64,000 nucleotides of DNA from NCBI GenBank assembly GCA_025331435.1, contig JAIWNI010000004.1:62001-126000 (forward strand), read 5' to 3'. The notes under the pieces are model-generated. The model worked only from the letters and a program-made list of their open reading frames with translations. It did no database searches and was not told the DNA's origin. The translations under genes were made by a program, and so were the position numbers. This document shows, in pieces, positions 40,365 to 51,500 of the stretch. Each line of letters begins with the position of its first letter. Positions within the stretch are counted from its first letter, which is position 1. The DNA comes from Choanephora cucurbitarum (Eukaryota > Mucoromycota > Mucoromycetes > Mucorales > Choanephoraceae).

Positions 40365-42407
40365 ATGAATGCACTCAGCGAATGCAATAATTCTAATGCA
40401 CCTTTAATTCATCAGATATTGTATTTTTCCAAAAACATTTTTGGAAAAATATTGAGTAACAACACTGTCATAAACACGAAGCACAACTCAATGTCATGCT
40501 ATCAAGGTACCAAACTGATAGAACAGGCGGAAAAGTATCTGTTTGGTCGCAGCGGTATCCAAAAAGACACCAAGTTGGCTGTTCGACTTCTTCATAAGGC
40601 GAAACAGTATAATAAAGAAGCTTATGCAATACTTGGCTTTTGCTCTGAGTTTGGGTTTGGCATGATGAGGGACTTCAAAGCGGCAGAACAGTATTATCTT
40701 CTTGCATTACCTCGGCAAATAGAAAAGAGCATCACCGACGAGCGAATCTTATTGGCTATTTCTCGACTTGCATTTCTTCGAAAATATGGACGTCCTGGTG
40801 TTTGCATTGACCGTATCGAAGCGCATAAGTGGGAGTCATTGGTAGAGCTTGGAGGCGCTAAATCAGTCAATTGGATACAACGTGCAGCCATAAATGACAA
40901 TTGTTCAGCCAGTCAATACTGTTTAGGTATCCATTATCACGATGGACTTGCACTACCAAAGAACGAAAGGCTTGCCTTCTTTTGGTACAAGAAGAGTGCC
41001 GAACAAGGCAATTGTCGCGGCCAAGGCATTTTGGGTTATTGTTATGGCGAGGGTTTCGGTGTCGAGAAATCAGAGAAGACAGCAATGGAGTGGTATCATC
41101 GAGCTGCTGCACAAGGAGAGACAGTGGCTATCTATAATATTGGATATTGTTATGAAGACGGCATTGGTGTAGAAAAAAACGTGGCAGAAGCAGTCAAATG
41201 GTACATGATAGCAGCAGAACAAGGAAATGCATTTGCACAAAACTCATTAGGGTACTGTTATGAAGATGGTATTGGTATTGAAAAGAACGAGAAACTAGCT
41301 GCTCTATGGTATCTTCGATCTGCTAAGCAAGGTTATCCCTGGGCTCAATGTAATCTAGGCTATTGTTATCAAAATGGAATTGGTGTTCTCAAAGATGCAT
41401 CTATCAGTGTTGAGTGGTATCGTAAAGCAGCAGTTCAGAAACACTCTAGGGCCCAACACAATTTAGGATTCTGCTATCAAAATGGCATTGGTGTGGTCAA
41501 AAATGAAGAAGAAGCAGTTCATTGGTTTCGACAGAGTGCAGAATTAGGCAATATTTTTGCTTTCCATTCACTTGGCTATTGTTTCCAAAACGGCGTTGGG
41601 GTACCTGTCAATGAATCTGAAGCTTTCTACTGGTATTCATTGAGTGCTGAACTCAATCATGCACCTGCACAACTCACCTTAGGTTACTGCTACCGCAATG
41701 GTATTGGCGTTGAAAAGAATGAGCGTGAAGCAGTAAAGTATTTCAGGCGCAGTGCAAAACAAGGAAATCCTGTAGCTCAAAACTCTTTAGGCTTCTGTTA
41801 TGAAGAAGGCATAGGTATACCGAAAAATTCAAAGAAGGCAGCTTATTGGTACCTTCAGGCAGCACGTCAAAACAATGCATGGTCTCAATGCAATCTTGGT
41901 TTTTGTTATGCAAATGGTATTGGTGTGAAGCAAGATTCATCCCGAGCTGTGTTTTGGTACAAAAAGGCGGCAGATCAAAATCATGCAAGAGCGCAAGACA
42001 AACTAGCACTCCATCTGCAAAGTGGGTTTGGAGTCAGACAAAATCTCGAACTAGCTTTCCAACTGTTCAAGTTGGCTGCAGAGCAACGCCACATTGCTGC
42101 TCAGTTTCATTTGGCTAATTGTTATGAAAAGGGGTTAGGATGCTCTGTTGATCTCAACAAAGCAACTATGTGGTTTGAAAGTGCTGCTATGGGTAAGTGT
42201 CTATTTGCTTCAAAAGCTATGCAGGATTATTGTAGCTTACACCATTTTCTTCCAGCTGGATGCCGAAGCTCACATGAACGATTGCAAAGTTTACTTGTGC
42301 GAGAATGCCTCTTAACTCCTGGATCTTCTACTTCCATTATGGGCATGAATGATCAAGACTTGTATTCAAAAGGATACATGTTGGGAAGTAGCGCACCAGC
42401 TGCCTAA
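40365..42407 (+). CDS. Sel1-repeat (TPR-like) protein
   Basis: Intronless, 680 residues. After about 45 residues of N-terminal leader come 14 or so Sel1 repeats of 36 residues, following the pattern A..NLGYCY.(N/D)GIGV.K(N/D)...A..WY..AA.QG. The repeats are unusually regular, with GYCYEDGIG and GYCYQNGIGV recurring. Such solenoids are scaffolds; fungal relatives include Skt5/Chs4, which activates chitin synthase 3 at the membrane, but the N-terminal marks of Skt5 and a C-terminal CAAX box are not seen, so function is open. The ATG at 40365 (MNALSEC) is preferred; the 28 codons before it are Phe/Leu/Ser from pyrimidine-rich promoter DNA. The absence of introns stands out, since almost every other gene here is split. 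Confidence 0.85.
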   Translation: MNALSECNNSNAPLIHQILYFSKNIFGKILSNNTVINTKHNSMSCYQGTKLIEQAEKYLFGRSGIQKDTKLAVRLLHKAKQYNKEAYAILGFCSEFGFGMMRDFKAAEQYYLLALPRQIEKSITDERILLAISRLAFLRKYGRPGVCIDRIEAHKWESLVELGGAKSVNWIQRAAINDNCSASQYCLGIHYHDGLALPKNERLAFFWYKKSAEQGNCRGQGILGYCYGEGFGVEKSEKTAMEWYHRAAAQGETVAIYNIGYCYEDGIGVEKNVAEAVKWYMIAAEQGNAFAQNSLGYCYEDGIGIEKNEKLAALWYLRSAKQGYPWAQCNLGYCYQNGIGVLKDASISVEWYRKAAVQKHSRAQHNLGFCYQNGIGVVKNEEEAVHWFRQSAELGNIFAFHSLGYCFQNGVGVPVNESEAFYWYSLSAELNHAPAQLTLGYCYRNGIGVEKNEREAVKYFRRSAKQGNPVAQNSLGFCYEEGIGIPKNSKKAAYWYLQAARQNNAWSQCNLGFCYANGIGVKQDSSRAVFWYKKAADQNHARAQDKLALHLQSGFGVRQNLELAFQLFKLAAEQRHIAAQFHLANCYEKGLGCSVDLNKATMWFESAAMGKCLFASKAMQDYCSLHHFLPAGCRSSHERLQSLLVRECLLTPGSSTSIMGMNDQDLYSKGYMLGSSAPAA

Positions 42408-42794
42408 AATTTTAGCATACATACAAAAAGAAAAGTTATTTATATTTAATTTCAACACTAATGAAACTCTAAATTCAAGCATGAAAAAGAGGAGTGTGTA
42501 CTATCAATTCTCAAAATAAAAATCTTGTCAGAACGTGGAGTAACTCTAAAGGAGATTAGACTAAGAAAAGAGGGGGAGTAAAACTGTTGATTTATGCAAA
42601 GGAAAACTGACTTATGCTTACCAAATATGAACACATGGGGAAAGAAAACCTATAAGGCATTTTGAATAGGTCCAGTATTAGCTTCACAAAATAAAAGCCT
42701 GAAGAGCCATAGTACAATGGTTCAAAAGAACATAAATAGAAAACGAGAATGAGTATCCAATTTTGTAATATAGCCACTCTGGGGTATGAAAGAG

Positions 42795-43000
42795 ATCTAA
42801 ATGACTAACGAATTTTAGCAACCACACTAATCTTATGCCTAGAAATCAAAGTTTTTGAACATAAAAAAGTATTTTCATCACTGTCTTTGAGGAAGAGAGG
42901 TAGAGTTGCCATCCATATCACTAATTTTTTTTCTTACGAAAATATCATAGCTTGTTTCAAAACCATTTATCAGCAGAAGTAGGCTCGGTATACTAAGACA
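42795..43000. repeat. Dispersed decayed repeat, copy B
   Basis: Second copy of the repeat at 31990-32360, same orientation, about 10.8 kb away. It shares TTTTTGAACATA, GGAAGAGAGGTAGAGTTG, CATCCATATCACT and AAAACCATTTATCAGC. It lacks about 140 bases present in copy A. The minus-strand peptides around SDMDGNSTSLPQR and EPTSADKWF parallel those of copy A, with a stop replacing the tryptophan. Confidence 0.65.
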
Positions 43001-43004
43001 TACA

Positions 43005-44490
43005 GAGACAAGGGAATGCTTGTAGCACGCCTTGATAAGAAGATATGCTCGAGAAAACTGGCAGCATCCGAACAAGAGCAAGAATTGACACAATCATTGC
43101 TTCATTTTGCAGTATACTTACCATCACTAATAGAGGAGCTGAACAAAAAGTTCTGGGAGCAAAGTAACAATGACTTGACATAGAGGCATGATGAGTTGAA
43201 TACTGCAATACTTACTTCATTGCCTATCTTGCTAATCATGAAGTAAGTGATACCAAGTTGTCATTTTCTATTGTTCTGTCTGTGAAACCTACCATTTGTG
43301 TGGACTATCTATATCTATGATATATCTGGGCTTCAGTATGGCAATTATCTCAAGGTAACAGTGCAAAGTTTGTTCTGAAGGGCACAGTTGAACAGGTCTT
43401 TCTATTTATTTATCTATTCATTTATTTATTATGGGTGTTTTCCACCACACTATCAATCGAAAAAAAAAGCTAAGAACTGCTTTGAAAGTTTGCATATCAT
43501 CCCTTTTTCATTCACTTGTCTACATTTTGCTTTCATCAAAAGGTATATCTAGGAAGACAAGCGTCTACGTTCGATGAAATTGACTTTACTTGTATAGCAT
43601 GCGAGATCGTGAAAAGAAGAAGCAGTCAAGTTCATTTGATGGTCAAAAAGAGATACTTATACTAATGCGTTCACACAAGCAAAGATTTGATGATAAAGAG
43701 CCACTTGTAAGCGACTTTGCGAAAAGAACAAAGAAGCAGAGCAGCAAGGGTCTTTCTTACCCAACCTGTTATGATACAGCAATGCATAATCTTATCTTTG
43801 CTATGGTATCAAACAAAATCTAGAATAGTAAAAAAAAACAAAAGAAAAGGCACTTGATACAGGTCTATCAAAGTTAAAAGACGACTTTCCAAACGAGAAG
43901 GGAGTGCCTGCTGGAGTCATGACTAATACTGCATATATTGCTGGGCTAGAAGCAAATGTGATGGAAACTTTCATGGAGAACAATGCCGAGAAGCTAACTT
44001 ATCAATCTTTGGAAATACTGCGTTAATGAACATCCTGACATGATCTCTAAAACCCTCAAATACAAAAGTAGAATGATAGGACATCGCAGATACGGTGAAA
44101 AGCGGCTCAAGAAAATGCATGACATAGCATGCACTGCCAATCAGCATGTGACCTTTCAAACGTGGCTCTATTGCTTTCAAGAACAAGAGCATTCACTGCT
44201 CGTAGAAGAGAAAGAAGAAAAAAAAAAGAAGGATGCTGGGTAGTTTGACGTGTATCAACCAAGATTGTATCTCTGTGAGGTGCGGCAAGACACCAAAGCT
44301 AAGAGACGCTCTGCCTTCGCTTGCAATCAATTTGTCGAGTCTTTCTTGTGTGATCTTTGGCATGCCAATTCCCACCTTCTTACCTAAAAAAAACAAAAAG
44401 CCAATTGGTTCGAAACTGAAGCACTCAAGACCAAAGCATCTTCCTGCAAAAAGCGAAGAGCCAATTGCGATGCAATTAGGTGAATAATTC
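43005..44490 (+). pseudogene. Broken coding-like region, family unknown
   Basis: Successive plus-strand open pieces in different frames: about 43021-43180 (AASEQEQELTQSLLHFAVYL), 43590-43823 (KEILILMRSHKQRFDDKEPL), 43845-44027 (GVPAGVMTNTAYIAGLEANV) and 44030-44240 (KKMHDIACTANQHVTFQTWL). They have balanced amino-acid composition unlike random AT-rich frames, but stops and frame changes break them. Probably a decayed transposable element or host gene. I cannot name the family. Confidence 0.35.
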
Positions 44491-45156
44491 GGTAAGCTAT
44501 TGTGAACCTATTCAAATTTACAACTTTGTGACTGTCTTTGTTCGTTGATCGTTTGGATTTATTCCCGGGCATGTTGCAAAACTCATTCGGTAAAACCAAA
44601 CAGGAAGCGAGCAAATGCTGAGATTCCTTCCTTTATTTTTCACGTATGTATTGATCCATCATAGCCAAACAAGACAGCCTACACAGAAAGAGATGCCGAG
44701 AACGAAACGAAACGAGGATAGATGAAGAACATCACTAACACCATTTTCGAAATTGACGACGGATGGATGACATTAGATTTGAAGATGGAAGATATACGAC
44801 CTATTTTGGATGAGGAGGGAAGGTGTTGGGACAATCAAATGGGCCAAATGACTCTTCGCATTCTTTGTCATAATACATCACTATCCATCCATCCATCCCA
44901 ATTATTGAGGCATAGCTGGATCGACAACAGAGCAGAAACAATGAAGAAGAAAATTGGAAATTTAGCAAAGCAGATGACATCAACATCGACTCATTCGTCT
45001 CTTTCTGTGTAGATGGATTGTTGGCATCATAAACGGCATCTTGTATTGCTCAGTACTAACTCTCGCTTTTCCTTGTTTTTATATCTATTTCGACTCTTCG
45101 ATACCTTTCGATTTCTCAACTGCATAAATATAATCTATTGACATCATACAGTCAAG

Positions 45157-45801
45157 ATGGCTTCTAACAAGATTGTTAAGCAGGCTGGTGCCCCAGCTGC
45201 TGATGAGTTCGAACTCTCCGTTGCCCAAGCTCTCGTTGATTTGGAATCTAGCGTTCCCGACTTGAAGACTCTCCGTACTCTTCACATCGCCGCTGCCAAG
45301 GAAGTAAGTTGGATATAAGGAGAATCAAATTTAGAATATTTGAGCTGATGGATATTGTGTGTTATTTAGGTCGAACTCGGTGCTGGTAAGAAGGCTATTG
45401 TTATCTTCGTTCCTGTCCCTAGCCAAGCTGGTTTCCACAAGATCCAAGCCCGTCTTACTCGTGAACTCGAGAAGAAGTTCTCTGACCGTCACGTTGTCTT
45501 CATTGCTCAACGCCGTATCTTGCCTGTTCCCAACCGTCGTAACACCGGTAAGCAACCCCGTCCCAGATCTCGTACTTTGACCGCTGTTCACGATGCTATC
45601 TTGGACGATCTCGTCTTCCCCACTGAGATCACCGGTAAGAGACTTCGTCAAAAGGTTGATGGTACCAAGACCCTCAAGGTCTTCCTTGACTCCAAGGATG
45701 CCACCTCTCTTGAATACAAGATTGACACTTTCTCTGCCGTCTACAAGAAGCTCACTGGCAAGGACGTTTCCTTCGAATTCCCTGCTGCTGTTGAGTTCTA
45801 A
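45157..45801 (+). CDS. RPS7: Ribosomal protein eS7 (small subunit)
   Basis: Component of the 40S subunit. Two exons (45157-45303, 45370-45801) give 192 residues, standard for the family. Core: [53 protein letters not shown], a long basic stretch [21 protein letters not shown], and the end [14 protein letters not shown]. Codons are strongly biased to C/T-ending forms (for example AAG, CGT, GTC), as expected of a highly expressed gene. A CAG just before TCAAGATG may be the acceptor of a 5' untranslated intron. Confidence 0.97.
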
Positions 45802-45853
45802 AATGTTTGTCGAATGTAATCCATTTTCTTTTATTGTTGTCTATCAGCTTTAA

Positions 45854-45859
45854 AATAAA
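45854..45859 (+). terminator. Poly(A) signal AATAAA, eS7
   Basis: AATAAA about 50 bases downstream of the eS7 stop codon, followed by a T run. Confidence 0.55.
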
Positions 45860-46416
45860 AAACCGGCTTTTTTTTTACTTTACAAACTCTGAACCGCTTT
45901 ATGTGTGTGTGAGGTTGTGTGCGCTCTTCTCTGTCTTGTCAGTTTATCCAATAAATTAACTCAGTTGGTCTACATCAGAAACTGCTGAACCGGCTTGCAA
46001 TGAACTGTAGCTATATATAGCCGCCTTTGCTTTCATTAGCTAGATACTTTATTCGGCTACTTACATAGATCAATCATTCGCAAAATACAGGCAGTACTCT
46101 ATTCAAGCGTCTTTGAATTTCTTTTTTTTTATATAGGATATTGCCTAAAAAGTTGTGGGATTTGAATGACTCAAGAAACTAGGTGGTTGTTCTTGGTATA
46201 ATGCTAATTAGACACCATAACTTCCTTCTGTTTTGTTCATTTAATAATTATAGTATTACAAAGGAAAGGGGCCTCATTTAACTTTATCAAATAGTTATAG
46301 GCCTTTTTTTTTTATTAAATAAGCATTTGCACAGACATACAACAGCTAAATCCTGATTTGAACGTCAAATATCTATTCTTGCATAAATGTAGTTTTTTTT
46401 AACAAACTCAATAAGT

Positions 46417-46502
46417 AAAAAAAAAAGAGGCTTCCCTTAAAGAAAATCCGGCCCGGGGGCCAGGCTCCGCCTTAACTTCCTTCAAGGATTGTACGTTGAA
46501 GG
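46417..46502 (-). other. GC-rich double hairpin ending in a T run; candidate small RNA or element end
   Basis: On the minus strand: a 7-bp hairpin (TTGAAGG 46496-46502 with CCTTCAA 46479-46485, 10-base loop), a GC-rich near-palindrome (46448-46464, CCTGGCCCCCGGGCCGG), then ten T (46426-46417), the form of a Pol III terminator. The composition is foreign to the surrounding AT-rich DNA. No A or B box was recognised. It may be a small structured RNA or the end of a miniature element. Confidence 0.3.
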
Positions 46503-46712
46503 TACAGCAGAGGATCAAAGTAGGCCAACGACTAGTGAACAATAAGAATCCTTCTCTTTTTCTATCCACTTAGAATAACAAAGTATGTAGACAATTACCC
46601 CATCATTCACTCATGTGAAACGCACATCAGAAGAGTAGAAGCGAAAGAACATGTAGATGGATGGATGGGTCAATTGATGAGGATAATGGACGACTAAACA
46701 TTTGTCTATAGT

Positions 46713-47192
46713 ATGTCTGACCACGAAGAAGTCATTGCTCAAGAAGTCGAAGTTGCTGTTGAAGCTACCTCCGGTCAAATGTCCGTTGAAGATGCTCTTC
46801 AAGAAGTTCTCCGTCGTGCTCTCGTTCACGATGGTCTTGCTCGTGGTTTGAAGGAAGCCGTTAAGGCTCTTGACAGGTATGAAGGAATAGATTGATCTCA
46901 AGTTCTTGTCTAATCTTCCCTTTCTAGACGTCAAGCTCACTTGGCTGTTCTCGTTGAAACTTGTACTGAATCTGAATACATCAAGCTTGTTGAAGCTCTC
47001 TGTTCCGAACACAACATCAACTTGATCAAGGTTTCTGACGCCAAGAAGCTCGGTGAATGGGCTGGTCTCTGTAAGATTGACCGTGAAGGTAACGCCCGTA
47101 AGGTCGTTGGTTGTTCTTGTGTTGCCGTCACTGACTTCGGAGAAGAATCTGAAGCCATGAACGTTCTCTTGGACTACTTCAAGACCCGTTAA
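46713..47192 (+). CDS. RPS12: Ribosomal protein eS12 (small subunit)
   Basis: 40S protein near the beak. Two exons (46713-46876, 46928-47192) give 142 residues. The acidic N-tail ([17 protein letters not shown]) is followed by the L7Ae-like fold: [92 protein letters not shown]. The intron splits an Arg codon (AG/A). Same codon bias as eS7. It lies tail to tail with uL23 with 235 bases between stops. Confidence 0.97.
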
Positions 47193-47214
47193 ATTGTGTT
47201 CTTAAACAATTGCA

Positions 47215-47220
47215 AATAAA
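47215..47220 (+). terminator. Poly(A) signal AATAAA, eS12
   Basis: AATAAA 23 bases after the eS12 stop codon, followed by A and T runs. Confidence 0.55.
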
Positions 47221-47427
47221 AAAAACCTAACTTTTTTTTCCTAACTTTTTTTTGTGTATCCCTTCCCATTAAGTTGCATGAAATCACAAAATTGGTATTT
47301 CAATCCTTTTTTTACTAACTTCATTGTTTCCAATTACACACACTATAAGCTGTTTAATAAGTCAAGGCAATTATTTGTGTTTATTTTATTTCAAGAAAAA
47401 AAATTGCTCTACTCAAAGACAAGTTGT

Positions 47428-48246
47428 TTAGATGAAACCAATCTAATAGAAATGACAAGTTGAGTTAGTTATACAATAAGCATTCAACCATATATCTCTT
47501 TTACCTTGTTGGCAACGTCCAAAGCATCAACATCAGCAGTCAAACGAACGAAAGCCTTCTTGTAACCATCAGGTCTATTATAATTATTTAGTCAATGCTA
47601 CAACCTATTGTATTCACTTTGTCTTACCTGATAAGGGTGTTGATTTGAGCAGCTTCAACATCATAGAGACGCTTGACGGCATCCTTGATTTGGTTCTTGT
47701 TGGCCTTGACGTCAACGAGGAAGGTCAAAGTGTTGTGTTCTTCAATCTTCTTCATGGCAGTCTCGGTGTTGAGGGGTTGACGGATAACACGGTATTGATC
47801 CATGCGGGGAGCGTGGGCAACAGACTTACGGGCATACTTGGGGGTACGCTTCAAGACCAAAGTCTTGGGGATGTGGAAGTGAGTAGAGGTGCGGATCTTA
47901 CGGACAGCCTTACCGTGGACACCCTTGAGGGCGGCCTTCTTGGCGGCGAGAGCCTTGTTCTGAGAAGCTGTAGAGGAAAGAGAAGACAAAAGTTGTTAGA
48001 ATCCTCTGTTTGTTTTTGTTTGGTTAAAATAATCGTCTTTGTCAGAGAGCATGCCCATTCACACCTATTCTCTTATTTTCTTGCTTTGTATCAAATTTGG
48101 ATGATTAAAAATCCATCCATCCATCGTCTCATTTATAAAGTAACATAATTGTCGCCCCAAAAAAAGACAAGGAGTGGAAGGATGCGAAGGTTTGCTCTCT
48201 GCTTGACATCTATCTGATATTGTTGTAAGCGATAGTTACCAGCCAT
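47428..48246 (-). CDS. RPL25: Ribosomal protein uL23 (large subunit)
   Basis: 60S protein at the polypeptide tunnel exit, docking site for SRP and nascent-chain factors. Four exons (48246-48240, 47967-47628, 47574-47505, 47442-47428) give 143 residues. Exon 1 codes only MA and one base of the next codon; exon 4 only IGFI and the stop. Core: [40 protein letters not shown], the uL23 signature [40 protein letters not shown] and end ALDVANKIGFI. The first intron is long (272 bases) and carries ATCC repeats (48111-48126). A frame without exon 1 that starts inside this intron gives MSSLSST, which is unlike the family. Confidence 0.95.
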
Positions 48247-48553
48247 TGTATGTTCAGAAGGAAAAGAGGCCGTTCACTCGTTTGGCAGCTTCTGTTTACT
48301 GTAAGTAGATTCTTCACCCCACCCTAGCCGGACCAAGTCAAACTCAGCCAGCCATTATTTTTTTTTTTTTTTTGGATTTGAGTGGCAGAGAATTTAACCT
48401 CAGAGGATATTCTCTTTTATCTGATCATAGCGTGTTTCTTCTAAAATAACATACAAAATAATGTAAACTTGGTCAAAAGTTAATGGAAAATGTACATTCT
48501 AAATTTATTTGTTTTTGAGTTTTCTACCAATCATAAAAACTCTATGTATCAAA
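48247..48553. other. uL23 promoter and ABCC 3' flank... short intergenic
   Basis: 307 bases. Holds CACCCCACCCTAGCC near 48317-48331, whose ACCCTA core resembles the Tbf1/telobox element found at ribosomal protein promoters in many fungi, and a run of 15 T near 48360-48374. The ABCC stop codon is at 48554. Confidence 0.4.
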
Positions 48554-51500
48554 TCAATTGGCATCAACAAGTTCATGCTTAGATTTGGCTAAAGCAAGAA
48601 GACTGTCAAACTCTCCAGAGTTTCGACACATCTTGTAGAACACTGATTCTGAATTACTAATCAGAGTCAAAGGACTATCGAATTCAAGTATCTGTCCTTG
48701 GTCCAAGACTAAGATACGGTCATATTCAATGACAGTATGCAGACGATGAGCGATACAAAGGATAGTGGAATCAGCAAATTCAGTAGAAATAGTCTTTTGG
48801 ATAGCTTTGTCTGTCTCAAAATCAACACTAGCTGTAGCTTCATCCATAAGCACCAATTTACTACGCTTCAACAAAGCACGAGCCAAACATAACAATTGTC
48901 TTTGTCCTTGAGAGAAATTACGACCACCCTCAGATACAGCCTATGAATAAAACAAAAAGAGAATAAGTAAAGAAATTTTTAAAAGAGTATTGCCAAGACT
49001 TACATGATCCAGATTCTTGAATACATTGGCATTGACTTCGTTTAATGTTGATTCGGATGTGATTGTATCAGCACTGGAAGGCTCTTCATCAACAGATGGC
49101 AAAAGATGGACACGACGTAAAGCAGCAAAGATATCTTCATCTTGGAATTGATCAAATGGATCCATGTTGGATCGAAGAGAACCAGAGAATAAGGTAGGAT
49201 CTTGAGGAATGATAGTCAAATTGGAACGCAAGTCTTCTGTGCCGAGATCTTTAATGTCAATACCATCAATCACGATCGAACCTTGACTGGCTTCTACAAA
49301 TCTAAAGAAAGACAAAGCTAAGGTAGATTTACCACTACCTGTACGACCAACAACACCAATTTTTTCTTGAGGCTTAACAGAGAACGAAATGCTCTTCAAG
49401 ACAGGATCAAGATCAGCTGCATATCTAATTTCAAGGTTTTGCACTTCAATCTTGCCCTTGGAAGGCCATTCGCTAGGTGGTCTCAGTTGAGTGATGGCAG
49501 GTGCTTCTTGGTCCATCTCCATGAACTCAACCACACGCTCGACTGCATTGAAACTCATTTCCATACTAGTGTATCGACGAATACCCCAGAACATTTGATC
49601 GGTGAAGAGTAAGATGAAACTAAGACAGAAGCCAGCAAGAGAGGAATTCATCTTGTCAATGCTGACTAAAATAATAAGACCTGTCAAGAAATTGATAACA
49701 GCACCTGTAAAGGCGAAGCGGACACTGATCCAACGATTGACAACCCAAGTATAGAAATAAGGACGTGAATTGGCATCAATGTAACGCAGCATGTCCTGAA
49801 GGAAACGACGGGTAGCACCAAATGCACGAATGGTGGCAACACCCACAATTGTTTCTGTAAAGTTACTGAACAAGGGAGAACGTGTGACAGAATCCATACG
49901 CTTCAGTTCACGAGAGGCAGAAACAAACATAGATCCAATCCAGATGTTGACAATAGCTACCGCAACCAAAGGTACCAAGAAGGCAGGCAAAACAACGGCA
50001 ACGCTGATGACACTAGTGATAATAACAACCCATTGAATGACAAAGTTCAAGAAGTCGTTAGGAATGCTAGAGTCGATTGTTTCAAAGTCCTTGGAGAAAC
50101 GATTAAGAATACGACCGATAGGTGTAGTGTCAAAGAAACGAAGAGGAGCTCTGAAAACACGATGTAAAAGTTCAGCATACAGTTGCTTGTTAGCACGCAA
50201 GACGCCCCAGAACACAATAGCAAAACGAGCAGTACCGACAAAGATGTTGCCGATAGTAATCAAACAGTATATACCAAGGTAGAAATTGAGAGAGTCGTCT
50301 TTTTGACTGCTGACAAAGACATCTTCGTGCTCGACCGTGTTGAGGAAGAGTGGTGTATGTGCAAAGGCAACTTGAGGCTGAGAGGAAACGCTGTCCTGTT
50401 GGATCATAATGTATGTACTGTTGGCTTCTGGTTCATAGGATTGAGACCATTGCTTGATCCACCAACTTTCAAGCACGTCTAAGCCACGAGAACCAAGCAC
50501 AGTAGCAACCACAATCATCCAGAATAAGGCACTGCCTACCATATTGACATAGAGTTTATACAATCTAAATTTGACCATACCAGTAGCACGAACTTCATCC
50601 TGAACCAGAGTACGAGGCTTCTTGTCATCTTTTGAGCGTTCTCCCTCAGACAATTGTTGGGAGCCACTTGGTATTGTCTGTTCAATCGCTACTTCTTCTT
50701 CAGCGTTTTCTTCAGTTTGATCTTCAGCCTCTTCTTCAGCTTCAAGAATAGTTGACAGTTGACCTGATTGACGCAATTCGGAAGGATGACCGACTAATGC
50801 GGCACGACCGTTATCGATATGTACAATGTAAGCACTTCCCTTGATACAAAGCTTGACATGATGAGTAACCAAAATACGCGTACGGTTAGCCATCAAAGGA
50901 CCCAAAAGACATGCTTCGTACAAATGCTTTGCGGTATGAGCTATAGTAAATCAACATTCCAAAGAATAATAAGTCGTTTGATTCATATTTCTTTGTCTAA
51001 ACAACTTACCATCAACAGCACTAAGTACATCATCCATCAAAATGGTTTGGGCACGAGAATAGACAGCTCTGGCTAATGAAACACGAGCCTTTTGTCCACC
51101 ACTCAAAGTGATACCCTTTTCACCGATTTCAGTCTGGTCACCATCTTCCAAAATAGACAAATCTTTATCAAGTGCACATGCATAAAGCGTATCACGATAT
51201 CTCGACTCGACATAAGGTAAGCCAAACAAAATGTTGTCACGGATAGAAGCATTTTGAAGCCAAGCAGTTTGTGAGACATAGGCAAGAGCGTAAGAAAGTA
51301 ACCAGTCTTTGGGATCAATGTCACTTGAGGTAACAAAGTCGTCAGAAACCTTATCGGCAATGGCTTGACGTGGACAGAGAGCCTTGCCCTTGAGCACAAG
51401 AGCTTCACCTAACAAACTAAGCATCATCAAAGTCTTTCCAGAACCAGTAGAGCCGCTGATCAAGCTCAGTTCATTGTTAGGGAAGCGAACATTCAAATCT

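Larger units (their letters stand above)
42408..45156. other. 2.7 kb gap with decayed elements, eS7 promoter at right
   Basis: Contains repeat copy B (about 42795-43000) and a broken coding-like region (about 43005-44490). Close to the eS7 start lie ATCC repeats (44883-44900), a TACTAAC (45054-45060) and a CAG just before TCAAGATG, which could mark a 5' untranslated intron. Confidence 0.45.
45802..46712. other. Intergenic between eS7 and eS12
   Basis: 0.9 kb. AT-rich except for a GC-rich, hairpin-forming patch around 46417-46502 (listed separately). The eS12 promoter side carries GATGGATGGATGGGT at 46656-46670. No protein gene seen. Confidence 0.5.

Noticed and set aside
44722..45012. 96-codon open frame upstream of eS7
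   Set aside because: It spans the ATCC repeats and probable eS7 promoter, has no recognisable motif, and lacks splice or poly(A) context.
47645..48148. 167-codon plus-strand open frame opposite uL23
   Set aside because: It is a shadow produced by the biased codons of uL23 on the other strand.
47968..48239. Box C/D snoRNA in the first uL23 intron
   Set aside because: A CTGA is present, but no convincing RTGATGA box C with terminal stem was found.
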